A stretch of DNA of 64,000 bases from Diploptera punctata. Taxonomy: Eukaryota > Arthropoda > Insecta > Blattodea > Blaberidae. Shown here piece by piece: positions 36,301 to 47,519 of the stretch. Under the pieces are notes generated by a model, which had not been told where the DNA came from, ran no database searches, and saw nothing but the letters and a program-made list of their open reading frames with translations. A program made the position numbers and the translations under genes. How positions within the stretch are numbered: the first letter of the stretch is position 1; each line of letters starts with the position of its first letter. Location of the stretch: the NCBI GenBank assembly GCA_030220185.1, contig JASPKZ010004574.1, forward strand, positions 620,001-684,000, in the 5' to 3' direction.

Positions 36301-38229
36301 TTATTTGCGAACAAAGTACACTTTGGCCCTGCTTTTTCCTCGGGGTTTCATTTCAGCTTCCACGTCAATGTTCCTGGTTGCTGGAACTGGTTGATCTTCA
36401 ACATCTTTTATTGGTGCGCCTGCCATTTCGTATTGACGGAATTGTGTCTGTTGTCGTACTTTGTATCTTCTAGTCCTTATGTATGCTTTAAGGTTCTTCC
36501 TGAAAATTACCAACAGTAATAATCCAAATAATGGAATGAAAATACTACCACTGGGAGTGTAGCTTCATCTGACAACTTTAGTGAGCTTAACAGTCTCTGG
36601 GCTTGTTGGTGCAGATTAGCAATGTCTAGTCCTACTTTGTTGCCATCAACTTCCTGTGTAGAGATGTGTTCCAGGGTCAGCAACGCCTTCTGCTTGTCAG
36701 CTTCCTTCGGCAAAAATTCCTTTTCATCTTTTGTTACTAATGAGGTAATAGAGGGTATTGTAATGTGATTTCTTTGTAGACCAGCTCTGGACCTCCCTAA
36801 GATATGCGGTAGCAACTTGAAATCCTTTCCATAGATCAGGCACTCTTCTGGGAGTCGTTGAGTAGCCCAGTGCCTTGCAGGTAAAGTGTTTCTGTAGGAT
36901 AGTAATCGACAGAAGGGCCATACTGCCGGGACTTTTTAGTAACGTTGGTCGGGACAGAGGGAGTAGGCCCAGAACTTACTTCCAGGTCATCTAATCCATA
37001 TAGAGTGGAAATACTTATCACCAATGGTCCTTTTACACGTTCGCTTCACAATCTCTTCATGTCTCAGGTATAGGACAATGTCTTGATGTGTAATCAAGTA
37101 ATACAAAATCTGCAGGGCATATCGTATGATATCCCTCTTTACATCTAGCATGGTTATCTGACGATAGGATAGAGAATAACTGTGGTTTTTTACTAACAGC
37201 GAAGTATGAACCTTGGGGTGTTCTAACACTGACAAACTCATGTACTTCCTTATTATAATAAGGCAAAGGGTGTGGTCTGTAGACTTCAAAAGACCTATCG
37301 CTTTACTTTGGCGGAATGTCTATAAATAATCTGATCCCTGCAGGAGTGGAACTCGCGTGCTCTTTTGCAATTAGATAGTAAATATACACGTTCTTTAGAA
37401 TAGGCGGGGCGAGTAGACTAATTCCCTCTGGCAAATGTTACACAATTTCACTTAATTTTTCCATAGATGCCATGTGTAGACTCTCCTGGAGCTGCATTAG
37501 GTTCGCGTGCGACTGTAAAATAGCTAATTCTAATTATCGTATTCCTGCAGTGAATGTAGCTAACCTCATGTTTTGATCGGATATAGGCCTACTTTGAAGT
37601 GTGGTCGTCATTGCGCCCTTTAAAGCTTCGGCTACCTTCTTAATATTTTGTAAGTTCATAATTACCTTTTGGTCCATTTGCTCAATTATCGTAACCTGTT
37701 GTTCTTGGGCGTGTAGCATTCCGTTTACAAAATCCATCCATAAATTGATATATCGTTCTCATATCATAATAATCAAGGGTCACAAATAGATATTTAATCA
37801 TATTACCACCTACATTGATTAAACCTCTTCGTTTCCTATTGACTTTCGTGAATAAAGTTTCAGTTTGTGCTGGTAAAGCGTTGGCATCAGGATGGTTGTT
37901 ATATAGGTTTTCCTATCTGATATGTGAAATTTCTCGGTAATAGTGCCTGAAAATACGCGATGTCTCTCTCTAACTCTTTTCAACTTCGACTTCATCCTTC
38001 TTATTTGAGCTGAGTACGAAGCTTTGTACTCTGGTTTGTCATTAGTAGTTGTTCTAACATTAGCCTGGATAGTCGCTAAAGCGGTTCGCATGTGTGCTAA
38101 CAAGTTAACATTAAAATTAAATTCTTATCGTTGCTGCTATGGTCCTTGTTGAACCGGATAACAAAAGTTCTTTCTCTTTGAGAAATATCAAGCCTTTATC
38201 CAATTGTGGGTCTGCTTGTACATTCAAGC
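36301..38229 (-). pseudogene. env: env of element A (baculovirus F / errantivirus Env family)
   Basis: From a splice-acceptor-like CAG (38230-38232) the first residues read LNVQADPQLDKGLIFLK with no signal peptide. A basic RKRR cleavage site is at ~37825, followed by GLINVGGNM, the fusion-peptide position. A long heptad-like segment follows (37534-37737: QEQQVTIIEQMDQKV...LQNIKKVAEAL), then the membrane-near part (36507-36815) and a basic cytoplasmic tail ending VYFVRK (36301-36513). Several frameshifts separate these blocks. The family role is membrane fusion. Confidence 0.8.
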
Positions 38230-38329
38230 CTGTAGCACACATATCAATAGAACATCGTTACATAAGCTGCATCTATCCTTGTCTCAAATATATGGGGTAA
38301 CGTTCATTCAGAATTAACCCTTCTTCTTA

Positions 38330-38953
38330 AAAGGTATGGTGACCTCCGGAGGGTAAACCTTTTCCCTTGAGTCGTCTGACTGGTTTACTACAAGGTCAGA
38401 GTCAGCTGTGATTTTGTCAGCTAGCTCTGTTAAGGAATGACTCCCATTACGTAATGTTATTTCACTCTCCCTGGAAGGGGAAGTTACCGTTTTGTCTACA
38501 CTGGCAGGCTCTATGGCTTCCGCCGCGTGCTGCCATAAATCTTCTGCTGACTCAATATGTTCCGATGCGGTCTGATCTGACGCTAGCTCTTGTTGAATTA
38601 TATCCTGGATAAATTGTTCCGTTTTAGGACCAGTACTCGTTCTTAAGAAATATCGAGTTTGCCTATCGGCGTATCTAAACCACTAACTGGCGTCTTTGGG
38701 ACTGGGACCTGGGTTTGATTCCCTCTTGGTGCTACATTTTTATAAATTCTTCTGGACTTTGTACTTCTACTGGTCCATAGGACCTATTTACTTTACACTC
38801 TTTCAATCTATTTATTTGAATTACAACTTCACGCATATATTGTCTAAGTATTCGATACGTTATTGGTGACATCCTCTTTATAACTTCAAATGGCACTTCG
38901 CACGGATTGGCAAATTTTCTCGCAACCCCCTTTTTAGCAGCTGGATTCAACAC
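38330..38953 (-). pseudogene. pol: integrase C-terminal module and pol tail, element A
   Basis: 38732-38953 reads KFANPCEVPFEVIKRMSPITYRI...INRLKECK, the GPY/F-type integrase end in which GPF has become VPF. A Glu/Ser/Thr-rich tail follows in other frames (YFLRTSTGPKTEQ, then SPSRESEITLRNG, ending near 38330 with PFKKKG). About 100 nt lie between the end of the tail and the env splice acceptor at 38229. Confidence 0.7.
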
Positions 38954-39130
38954 AATCTAAATCTTCTGGGTTAAACAATCTGTGTCTTCCCTTGTCGTAG
39001 TACCTTTTTGAACGTCGTTGACCTTTTATTATTTTCTCTTTTTACAATTTAATTTACGACTTTTAGTTTTTCTGCCAACTCTATCACGTGTTGCTTATTC
39101 TTTCGGATTATGTCTCAATGTATCTTTAAA

Positions 39131-39741
39131 TCATCTTGTATTGACAACCTCAACTCTACCGAAAACTAAATAATGCGGACTGTAATTCGTTACTGTATGC
39201 GGTGTATTTCTGTACGCCATTACTGCGTACGACAAATGTTCATCCCATATTTGCGCGTCTTTTGATACGAAATGTGATAGCATATCTATCACGGTTTTAT
39301 GAAACCTTTCGCATACACCATTGCTCTGCGGGTGAAATGCGGTTGTCTGTAATTTTTTTATTCTCAATAATTTACATGTTTTACTTAATAGTCTGTACAA
39401 GAACTGTGTACCTTGATCGGATAACAGGAATTTCGGCGTTCCGAATTGTAAAATTGTATTCTGCACGAACTCATGCGCTACTCTATCTGAAGTTTGGTCT
39501 GGTACCGCTGTGGTATCTCGTAGAGTGATCTATAAATGTCAAGATATACTTGCTTCCGTTTGTCCAAATAGGAAGAGGTCCAACGAAATCAATGGCGGGT
39601 ATCTATAAAAATTCCTTTTCTCCGGCGGTTCAGCTAATGGCACAATTAAATTCCTTTCTCCTAGCGCATTTGTATGTCTTGAATCATGGTCGACTACCAA
39701 TAAAGGGTTTTATCAAGTACAAGGTTCGTTTAACACCTTGA
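39131..39741 (-). pseudogene. pol: integrase catalytic core, element A
   Basis: The first Asp lies in AIDFVGPLPIWTNGSKYILTFIDH (~39530-39600), the second in LLSDQGTQF (~39425) and Glu in NGVCERFHKTV (~39320), with AVMAYRNTPHTVTNYSPHYLVFGR following. The triad residues are present but the first is out of frame with the other two. Degraded zinc-finger sequence (HNYHDTPFT.YQGVKRTL) extends to ~39790. Confidence 0.8.
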
Positions 39742-39743
39742 TA

Positions 39744-40330
39744 TCATGTGAAAGGCGTGTCATGGTAATTATGTAATAGCTCTGGTACTGAACTTTTCGG
39801 TATAACAACCTGACTTGATCCGTCATATTCTACCTTACACAAGATGCCTTTCTCATTATAAAATAAATATTTGTCACAAGTTTTTGTTTGACAGAATGGG
39901 TCGTTCTGATGCTCATCTCTTAGCCTTTTCTCTGTGAGGGGGTTTTCACAGTAGGCTAGATCTAAATGTCTACATAATGCGTCAGTATGTGGTAACTTTT
40001 TGTCTGGTCTATGAACAATTTCGTAATCGAAATCAGCGAGTCGAATACTGTATCTAGTTACTGTCGAATTCGGGTCTCTCAAGTTCAACAACCACCTTAG
40101 AATAGTATGGTTTGTTTGTAGAGTAATCTCATGACCATACAGATAGCTCCTAAATTGCTGTGTAGCAAAAATGACTGCTAGTAACTCTCTTTCAGTTACG
40201 TTATAGTTTCTCTCAGCCTGATGTAGCTGACGAGAGCAGTATGATAATGGGCGTTCATACCCATCTCTTATTTGAGATAATACAGCCCCAATAGCAGTGT
40301 TCGTCGCATCGCTCGTGACAATAAAGGGCT
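39744..40330 (-). pseudogene. pol: RNase H domain, element A
   Basis: The C-terminal part reads LNLRDPNSTVTRYSIRLADFDYEIVHRPDKKLPHTDALCRH (39960-40091). Further right in broken frames are ERNYNVTERELLAVIFATQQF-like and TNTAIGAVLSQIRDGYERPL-like blocks up to ~40330. Catalytic Asp positions can be recognised but the frame cannot be followed. Confidence 0.7.
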
Positions 40331-41157
40331 AATTAAAGTCGGATAAATTAAAAGTGGTTCGGTGTTTAAGATATTCTTGAAAGTCCGAAAGGCATTTTCT
40401 TGGACATCTGTCCAGATAAATGGCTCAGTTGTTTTAGTTAGCTTTGTTAAAGGCAGGGCTATTGCTGCAAAATTTGGGACATGGCGTCTATAATAAGAGG
40501 CCAATCCAACAAATGATCTTATGTCACGCACATTCTGTGGCCTGGGGTATTCTTGGATTGCTTTGATTTTATTAGGGACTGGTTTAACTTCTTCGCTCGT
40601 CATGATGTGATCTAAGTATTCTACTTCATTTACTGCGAACTGACACGTATCTGCTTGTATTTTGAAGTTTGCATCACGCAATCGATCAAAAGTTATATGC
40701 AATTTTTCCACTTGTGATTTTATGTCTTGATAATACAATTGTCATCTACATAGCAGAGGCAATCTATTCCACTCAAACCCATCAATATTGAATCCATACA
40801 CTTCTTAAATGACGAAGGTTCATTGGTCAGACCGAAACACACCAGGTCATTATGGAAATGACACTGGGGGTACTGAATGCTGTCTATTCCTTACCCTTTT
40901 CTTCAATTTCTATTTGCAAATATCCACTGGACATTTATAACACAGAAAATATCTTACATTGTCCTAGTGAATCTGAGGTGTCCACTATGTTAGGCAAAGG
41001 ATAACCATCTGGCTTAGTAAGGGCATTTAAACCTCTCAGATCTACACATGATCGAAATTTAGGGATTCCATCTTGAGATTTCTTTTTAACCATTACAATG
41101 TGACTATTCCGTGGCGATTGTGATTCTACAATTATATTTTTACTTAAAAGACCCATT
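40268..41157 (-). pseudogene. pol: reverse transcriptase, element A
   Basis: 41156-40935 gives SPRNSHIVMVKKKSQDGIPKFRSCVDLRGLNALTKPDGYPLPNIVD. After frameshifts the catalytic YVDD is intact at 40741-40752. 40738-40268 gives the thumb and connection (FKIQADTCQFAVNEVEYLDHIM, IQEYPRPQNVRDIRSFVGLASYYRRHVPNF). Close to element B and, in a worse state, to A'. Confidence 0.85.
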
Positions 41158-41845
41158 AATTTGCTCCTCTACAACTGGTTTTACGAAATGTACAAGTGGA
41201 TACGTGTTCTTACGCACGGAAATCGCTTCACCAGTGTTTATTTCATGTTTGACCTTATTTGTATAACCGAAATCTAAACTGCCTTCGCGATAAAACAAAT
41301 CATTGTTTTGACGTAAATACTTCCGCTAGTAAGTCATAGTCTCTGCGGTTTAAATATATCTTAGACCCATGTATTCCTCAAATACTCTGCAACTTTAATG
41401 CTTAGTTGCGTATTGATTTCTTCTCGGTATGTGGTACACAGTCTTCTCCGTTTGCACTTTCGTCGATCTCACTTTCTAAATCAGAAGTGCGGCTGCGCCT
41501 AATCTGTTACCTTTATATAATTTTATTTCTTCATTTGATATATTTAACAACAGTACCGGAATATATTTTATTAATTTATTTCTATCTTCACTTTCAGAAT
41601 TACATAATTTCTCACTTCTACATTAAAACTATAATTTCTCGAATGTTCTATATTCACACTGTTCGTCTCATATAAACCTACACTGTTATATGTATTTTCT
41701 CTCTCGGTAGTCTCTGTCGGCGGGCCTGGAAATCTCAAATTCACACTTAGGTGGGTTTCGTCGATCCTGGGAAATTCTACTTCCAAAGGAGCTAGACTAT
41801 CTCTATTCACATGAGGGTATTTGGCCATGGGATTTACCGGTTCCT
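41158..41845 (-). pseudogene. pol: pol region between protease and RT, element A
   Basis: The frame 41571-41828 (MAKYPHVNRDSLAPLEVEFPRIDETHLSVNL) and the broken sequence up to RT match the position of the variable Pol linker. It ends abruptly at ~41845, where plus-strand gag-like sequence starts; the protease of element A is missing. Confidence 0.55.
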
Positions 41846-42429
41846 GTATACTACACTATTTTCTCCACTCTACCTTGCTAGCACTATTCGGAGTGAGAAA
41901 AGCTGAACAAGAAAAGGAGAAACCCCAATTTAAAATATTTGGTGTGTGGCATATGCACACCGCGGAGGCCGAAGAATCGGGTTCGGTCGAGAAAATAATT
42001 TCGAAAATAGAGGATTCAACCACGGCATTCGGACGCTGAGTTTTAGTAAGCAAAGACAACAGAATAATAACAATAATAATAATAATAGTTATAGTGCTAG
42101 CAGCGGCACTAGGGTACATGGAGGTGGATTCCTCCAGGGCCATCGTCCGAGAGAATTTGGAAATATCCAAGGAAGGAGCGTGGGCCATGGGATGCAATGT
42201 TACGGCTGTAGAGGTTTGGGGCATATAGCAAAGTTCTTCCCAAAGAGAAGCGAAGAAGAGGGACGTTCGCAGAATTTAAACTCAAGATGGAGGCGTTAAC
42301 TCATTCCGACGCTAATCCCGAGTTAGAGATTAAGCCGGATTTACAGGTGCTTGCGTTTCATTTAAATTCCGAACCATATGTTGTGGTGGTTGAAGGAGCT
42401 AAGTATAGATTTGTAGTGGGGGCCGCTAT
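41846..42429 (+). pseudogene. gag: gag nucleocapsid and protease start, plus-strand fragment
   Basis: The frame 41946-42299 has an Arg/Gly-rich N-terminus, an Asn run coded by AAC/AAT triplets (42060-42090) and a zinc knuckle CYGCRGLGHIAKFF whose last Cys is Phe. A second frame from 42287 (LQVLAFHLNSEPYVVVVEGAKYRFVV) matches the protease start of element B (LAYISVSEPYVTIGAEG.KRRFIV) but loses the active-site Asp-Thr and stops at LTR-D. Orientation is opposite to element A on its left and to LTR-D on its right. Confidence 0.75.
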
Positions 42430-42687
42430 TGTGCTGCCTACCAGGGTAGGTAGAGGAAAATCAAGGGAAATTTTAGGATAATACTTTTTTAATCTTCATC
42501 CCCGACCAACCCTACTAAGTAGCACCTTCAATAATACACGATTATTGGAACAAAAACACATTTTATACATATGAGTTACTAACATTAAAACAAAAAGAAT
42601 ACAATTTCTAATTGTTTCTTGAAATATCTAATATGAACAGTGAATTGAACAAATTCCATAATCAAACTATTACAAGTTATTATAAAT

Positions 42688-42722
<35 letters not shown>

Positions 42723-42797
42723 GAGGAAGTTTGAGAAGTGAAACCGCAATGTTTCTAAGTGTGTCTAAATAATTCAAGTAACCAGCCGTTCACTTAC

Positions 42798-42840
42798 AAT
42801 GAATACCAAGCATCAGCAAGAACATGTGTGAGACCAACAT
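42798..42840 (-). CDS. LTR-encoded signal-peptide exon (LTR-D)
   Basis: ATG at 42838-42840 followed by 14 codons of mostly hydrophobic residues (MLVSHMFLLMLGIH). It ends one base into the next codon at a strong donor (T|GTAAGT, 42798/42797). The exon is 43 nt. Same length and phase as the exons in the unrelated-looking LTRs of element N. Proposed to supply the env signal peptide by splicing. Confidence 0.5.
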
Positions 42841-42949
42841 CTTGAAGTCGATGAGAGTTTCGGTCCAGGTTCCCAATTGTAGAAATACGGTTCTAGTAGT
42901 TTCTAGTGTCTTTCTCCTCTCTGCCGCTGAGGTAATCCTGTCGTCTCCA

Positions 42950-43040
42950 CGATGGCCTTATATACAATTTACATGGGGCCCGGTTGCCCTATTGTGATTG
43001 GCTAGTCACAGACACGTTGTTTTATTCTGATTGGTTAGAA
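42950..43040 (-). promoter_or_regulatory. RNA polymerase II promoter of LTR-D
   Basis: On the minus strand a TATA box (TGTATATAAGG, 42958-42966) lies downstream of two CCAAT boxes (CCAATCAC ~43000 and CCAATCAG ~43030). Transcription would start near 42930, upstream of the signal-peptide exon. Confidence 0.6.
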
Positions 43041-43285
43041 TAATCTGTACTTTCCCGATGGGCCTAAATATGGCATCATCCGGTACGTGATTTTAATCAC
43101 GTACACAGTACATCCCATGACTTGTAAAATAATTTAGAAAGGAGTCATTTCCGATTTTATGGATAACCAGCATCCTATGATAAAAATGAACATCCTGTAC
43201 ATTTTAATGGTTATTGGTTCAATTCTCATTGGTATGTGTGCCTATACTTCTTACAATTAAAATATAATACAAATAAATTGATACA

Positions 43286-43333
<48 letters not shown>

Positions 43334-43337
43334 CACA

Positions 43338-43683
43338 AGAACCCTCCTCACCTTTGCTTGAAACTGTATCTATCGGAAAATAGATATAGTTTCAATTTGT
43401 GTGACTAGAACATTTACATATTACATCTTTAAAATTTTTAAACTTGCTGTATAAAATATTTAATTTCTTATCAATATGCTTCCCGGATATGCTAACTTAT
43501 GCACCGCATAGATTATCCGTTGGGAATTTACATGACCTAAATAAATTGTTTTGCAAGAAACGCATCGTGCCACGATATCCTTTAATTTAGGATGTGTTTT
43601 CCGTCACACCATCCTTTTAAATTAACTTTTAGTTTTATAATATTTCGATATTATTAACTTTAAACTTAATTTCTGCTGGAACA
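43338..43683. other. no gene; possible upstream region of the candidate exon at 43684
   Basis: AT-rich, no repeats recognised beyond LTR-D. It borders the candidate plus-strand first exon, so part might be its 5' UTR or promoter; no clear TATA or initiator. Confidence 0.35.
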
Positions 43684-43793
43684 ATGGAGCAGAGACCACG
43701 TTTTGGCTCGCCCGTTTCATCACCAAATTCCCGTGCCAGCAGCGATAATATTGAGGCTCCTCAGAGGTCGCTTGTACCTCTGGGGACCTTGTC
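43684..43793 (+). CDS. candidate first coding exon of a host gene (110 nt)
   Basis: ATG in a good Kozak setting (GGAACAATGG) opens 36 codons of Ser/Pro/Arg-rich sequence (MEQRPRFGSPVSSPNSRASS...). The frame stops only after a consensus donor (GTC|GTAAGTAC at 43794). Base composition is clearly richer in GC than the flanks. No next exon is identified, and the LINE piece at 43815 would lie in the intron. Product unknown; could be chance. Confidence 0.3.
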
Positions 43794-43814
43794 GTAAGTA
43801 CAGCATGTTTAAAT

Positions 43815-44200
43815 ATTCTTCTTCACTTCCTGGTTTAGGCAAGAGTTGCCTGTTCCGTCTTCACTAATAGATCTAAGACCATCTCTTCCGAGGACGTCCG
43901 ACATCTCTTCTTCCTCTTGGAAAATAATGGAAGATTTTATTTGGTAATCTTCTTTCTTCCATTCTTTCTACATGTTCTTTCCACTGTATCTTGTTGTTAA
44001 ATATCTTTTCTTTTATGGAGTAGATCTGCAGTTCTTCACGGATATCCTCGTTTCTTATCTGGTCCATTCTAGTGCAGCCTTTTACTGTTCTTAAAAATTT
44101 CATCTCGGCTGCTTCGATTTTACTTTCTTGTTTGATAGTGGTAATCCAAGATTCACTCCCATACAAAAGGACAGGACAGCCATTGTTTTATAAAAAATTA
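43815..44200 (-). pseudogene. LINE L3: 3' end of a non-LTR retrotransposon ORF
   Basis: The minus-strand frame 43873-44166 reads CPVLLYGSESWITTIKQ, IEAAEMKFLRTVKGCTRMDQIRNEDIREEL, WKEHVERMEERRLP and RGRRDVGRPRKRW, the usual C-terminus of insect LINEs. After a shift it continues to DGTGNSCLNQE with a GAAGAA-type tail at ~43820. 5'-truncated. Different from L1; similar at its very end to the small insertion at 59853-60015. Confidence 0.8.
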
Positions 44201-44395
44201 ATTTTGTTTGTTTGTGGGCTTTATTATTCAATGTTCTATTTATTGTACCACAAATAGCATGAAACTGATGTGTTTTGTGTTTAATATCTTTATCATACCG
44301 TAATTACATTAATACTAGTTTATATGGAATTGCAAGCAAGAGTCGCTCCCTCAGGTAAAACCAATTCGTCGTACTGGTGGTCTACATGTTCCTGC

Positions 44396-44985
44396 TCATA
44401 ATTCTATACCCTGCTTCATAAAACGTACTCTAGGTGAAGGTGGTATGTTATATGTCTCTGAAGTTTGCTGCGGTGTTACAGGAAATAATAATTTTATCTC
44501 TGTTAACCTTGGAGAATGCTTCAGTTTCTCTGCCTTATAGGCGCGAATTTTCTCAGTTATGGGTTTCCGAAAAATAAACAAAACCAAAATATTATTAGTA
44601 ATATTACTACTGTTATACTAGTACCTATTACAACGTTATCTTGAAGATATGGCGTCTTTTGTATGCGTTCGGCTTGCTTTCGGAGTGATGATAAGTCCAA
44701 ACCAACCATCGTTCCGTCGATCTTCTGCGCAGCTATTTTTTCTAGTGCAGTTATCGTAGTACTTCGGTATTTAGGATTCTGAAAGAAGTCACACTCATCC
44801 TGGGTTATTAGATTGGTAATAGGAGGTAACACTAGTGGTCGCGTTGTTAATCCTATTCTTGATTGTCCTGCAGTATGAGGTAGTAATTTGAAGTTAGGAC
44901 CGTACATCAAACAATCATTTGTAGTGTTAAGGATTCCAGTGCCATTCAACTCTAATGTTTCAACATTTTCATCGACATTTGTCAT
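44396..44985 (-). pseudogene. env: env transmembrane segment and cytoplasmic tail, element B
   Basis: The frame 44985-44557 includes the pre-membrane region (YGPNFKLLPHTAG, ITNLITQDECDFF, ALEKIAAQKIDGTMVGLDLSSL) and a hydrophobic span (VVIGTSITVVILLIIFWFCLFFG, ~44565-44635) that anchors the protein. The tail 44396-44587 (FRKPITEKIRAYKAEKL) follows in another frame. Broken from the main env frame by an indel near 45150. Confidence 0.8.
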
Positions 44986-45157
44986 CCCGTATTTCTTACA
45001 TTTCTTGGTTACCCGTTCCGTGGCACTTAGTGAGTAAATCCAAAACGAACTACTTGCTGATCTAACCCAAATCGGATCAAAGTCTTTATCTTCAATTGTT
45101 CTGTGACATTTTATGTACTACCTTATCTTTACCCAAAAATATTGCAATGAGACAATG

Positions 45158-46299
45158 TTATGATTTGGCATCTAAAATTACAAAATCTGCTGGACATATT
45201 GAGAGGAACCCATCTTTACAGTGACTGAGCTCTTCATCTGAAATAATTGCGAACTGCTGTTTATTTTCTGACACAGCTAGATATGTTCCTTTAGGTACTC
45301 GTATACTAATAAATTCTCCAATTTTCGAATGAAATGTAGGTAAAGGACGAGGATGGTATACTTGGAAATAACGGTCACTACCTTTCAATGGGATATCAAT
45401 ATATAGTCTCAATCCAGTAGGTACTGCACAAGCATGTACGTCTGCCGTCTGGTAATATACGTACATATTATCTATTACAGGTGGTATAATCATACCAACC
45501 TCTTCTGGAAGCCTAGTTGAAATTTCAGTTAGAATTTTTGTTAAGTTATGAGGACTAACTAAAGTTGCTGATAACTTTCCCATAGCAGTTAGGTCTAAAC
45601 TTTCCTGAAGTTGCATTAAGTTTTGCCTAGCCTGTAATATTACTGATTCCATATCCCTAATGGCTGCTACAAACCCAAATCGTCTACGAACATACTCGTC
45701 TTCAATTGCTTGAGTTTTAGTGTATTTATCAAGTATTTGAGCCATGGTAATAATATTTTGTGTGTTCTCTGTAATTTTATCATTTAACTTTTGAATATAA
45801 GTTACTTGTTTTTCTTCAGTATGTATAACCCTGTTTACAAATCCTTTCATATTATCTATGAACTGATTTATATTATCCATATCCTTATGATCCATAGTGC
45901 CAAATAAATATTTCAATACGTAACCTCCCATGTTTATTAATCCTCGTTTTTGTCTTTTCCCATAAACTATTTTTGGTAATAATGATTCGAAAGACGAAAC
46001 TTCAATCTCTATGTCTGCTATTAATCTATTCATCCTATTTATTTCCGGAGCATATACTTTTAGTTCCTCTTTTAATATCGCTTGAGACTTTTCTCCTGTT
46101 ATATTGTTTGCTAATTGAAATAAGCTTACCCAAATTGTTGACATTATTTCTTTCATTTTATTTGTCATTAGGTTATAGTCATCCATTGCAATTTCCAGAA
46201 CTATTGTCCATTTATCGCCTGTTAGTAGTACATCCCGGTTTTTCAAGAAAACCACACCTTTGTCCAGTTTTACCTCATTAGCCGACATCTCTTGTACGC
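45158..46299 (-). pseudogene. env: env ectodomain, element B (baculovirus F / errantivirus Env family)
   Basis: About 380 codons open from a splice-acceptor-like CCAG (46300-46303) to 45158. There is no signal peptide; the mature-like start is ANEVKLDKGVVFLK. Features are a furin-like RQKR at ~45955 followed by GLINMGGYVLKYLFGT (fusion peptide position), a heptad-rich stretch (EKQVTYIQKLNDKITENTQNIITMAQ) and a Cys-containing C-terminal half (HACAVPTGLRLYIDIPL, HCKDGFLSICPADF). The frame is the longest intact env piece in the window, but it ends at a stop before the membrane anchor. Confidence 0.85.
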
Positions 46300-46303
46300 C
46301 TGG
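46300..46303 (-). promoter_or_regulatory. splice acceptor for env, element B
   Basis: The minus strand reads TTTAATTCCAG before GCGTACAAGAG. The exon begins at 46299 with two bases completing a codon (phase 1), about 40 nt after the pol stop at 46343. The equivalent site of element A is at 38230-38232 (GTGCTACAG before GCTTGAATG), also phase 1. Confidence 0.5.
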
Positions 46304-46342
46304 AATTAAATATCATTATCTAAATTTAAATATCTTAGTGTA

Positions 46343-46864
46343 TTAATTATCTGAGTTTCGCGGTCTTAATTGATAAGGAGATCGTGATGATTCTACTTCT
46401 GGTTCATCCTCATCTAACCTACTTTTTAATTCTTGGGTTTCTTCTTTATCGTTTGCGTTATTTTCTGTATCATTAGTAGTTTCACCTATAATTTCATTTT
46501 CACTCGGGTTTTCTATTTCTCTATCACTTTCCATTTCGCTTGAATCACTACTTGATTCTAATTCTTCCTGAATTATTTCTTGTGTGGCTTGCTCATTAGA
46601 CCTACCTTATCTGGGTCTTAAATGATATGGTGATCTACTTCCCTCTGTTATTCGTTGTGACTCCTGTCCTACTATTTGCCTATGCCTACTTGATTCTATT
46701 TGTATGAATGGCATCTCACTTTTCTCATTTTCATAATCACTATTTAACATTGAATTATTATTATTTATCACTTTGCTTTTCTTTTGATTATTACTTGCAT
46801 TATTACTTTTCTTTACATTATTATTTACAAACTGCTTCTCACAGTTATTTTTCTCTTTTTTCAA
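46343..46864 (-). pseudogene. pol: pol C-terminal tail, element B
   Basis: Two frames, 46607-46864 and 46343-46534, are rich in Asn, Lys, Glu and Ser, and both end in the motif SRSPY(H/Q)LRPR. This looks like an internal duplication of the Pol terminal motif. The tail joins the integrase core directly at ~46862, so the integrase C-terminal module has been deleted. Confidence 0.65.
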
Positions 46865-47334
46865 TTTGGTACATCTTTTGTTACAAAATGCGATAACATA
46901 TCAGCCAAAGTTTTATGAAATCTTTCACAGATTCCATTACTTTGAGGATGGAACGCTGTAGTTTGTAACTTTTTGATTTTTCGTAACCTACATGTTTCAC
47001 GCATTAACTGAGATACAAATTGTGCTCCTTGGTCAGATAATAAATGTTTTGGTGTTCCAAACTGTAATGTAATGTGATGCACAAATTCACGAGTAACTCT
47101 CTCTGCCGTCTGATTAGGTACAGGTATTGCAAAACAATACCTCGTAAAGTGCTCAATGAATGTCAGAATATACTTATTTCCTGACCTTGATAGTGGCAAA
47201 TGACCTACAAAATCTGTAGCTACTATATCTAAAAATTGTGTAGTATCCTGAGGAATTCCTAAAGGTGCTATTTGATTTCTAGTACCTTTACGTCGTGCAG
47301 AGTTATCGCAACTTTCTATAAAATTTTTCAACAT
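46861..47334 (-). pseudogene. pol: integrase catalytic core, element B
   Basis: Contains all three catalytic positions: ATDFVGHLPLS (first Asp, ~47215), LLSDQGAQF (second Asp, ~47035) and NGICERFHKTL (Glu, ~46930). It stops after HFVTKD, where the other elements continue to the GPY/F module. The zinc-finger part is in broken frames at 47335-47520 (HQGIKRTLNTIRKKYWWPNM). Strand transfer would not be possible without the missing end. Confidence 0.85.
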
Positions 47335-47519
47335 CCTTGTTCATGTTAGGCCACCAATATTTCTTTCGTATCGTATTCAAAGTACGTTTAATACCTTGAT
47401 GACCAGGCACATGGCGTAACATGGTAATGATTTAGAATAAGAGGAATTATTTCCTTTGGTATTACTACGAGATTTTCAGCATCTTTTCCCTGAGATGAGT
47501 TCTTATAGAGGATTTCATC

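Larger units (their letters stand above)
36070..41845 (-). mobile_element. Element A: env-bearing Ty3/Gypsy retroelement, pol and env part, decayed
   Basis: On the minus strand the order is pre-RT region, RT, RNase H, integrase, pol tail, env and 3' untranslated end. All genes are broken by stops and indels. At 41845 it abuts a gag-pro fragment in the opposite orientation. The whole block, including that inverted junction, recurs at 57300-63330 (A'). Its LTR type is shown by A' and by LTR-D at 42430. Confidence 0.85.
42430..43337 (-). repeat. LTR-D, ~908 bp, minus orientation
   Basis: Ends TGTGCC... and ...GGCAGCACA (minus strand) give short inverted termini. The part 42430-42895 matches, inverted, the R/U5-like region 55445-55903 of element C. 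The part 43060-43300 matches 57050-57290 beside A'. No primer site adjoins it and no matching target duplication is visible, so it may be a rearranged or solo LTR. (TA)n tracts lie at 42688-42723 and 43291-43331. Confidence 0.75.
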
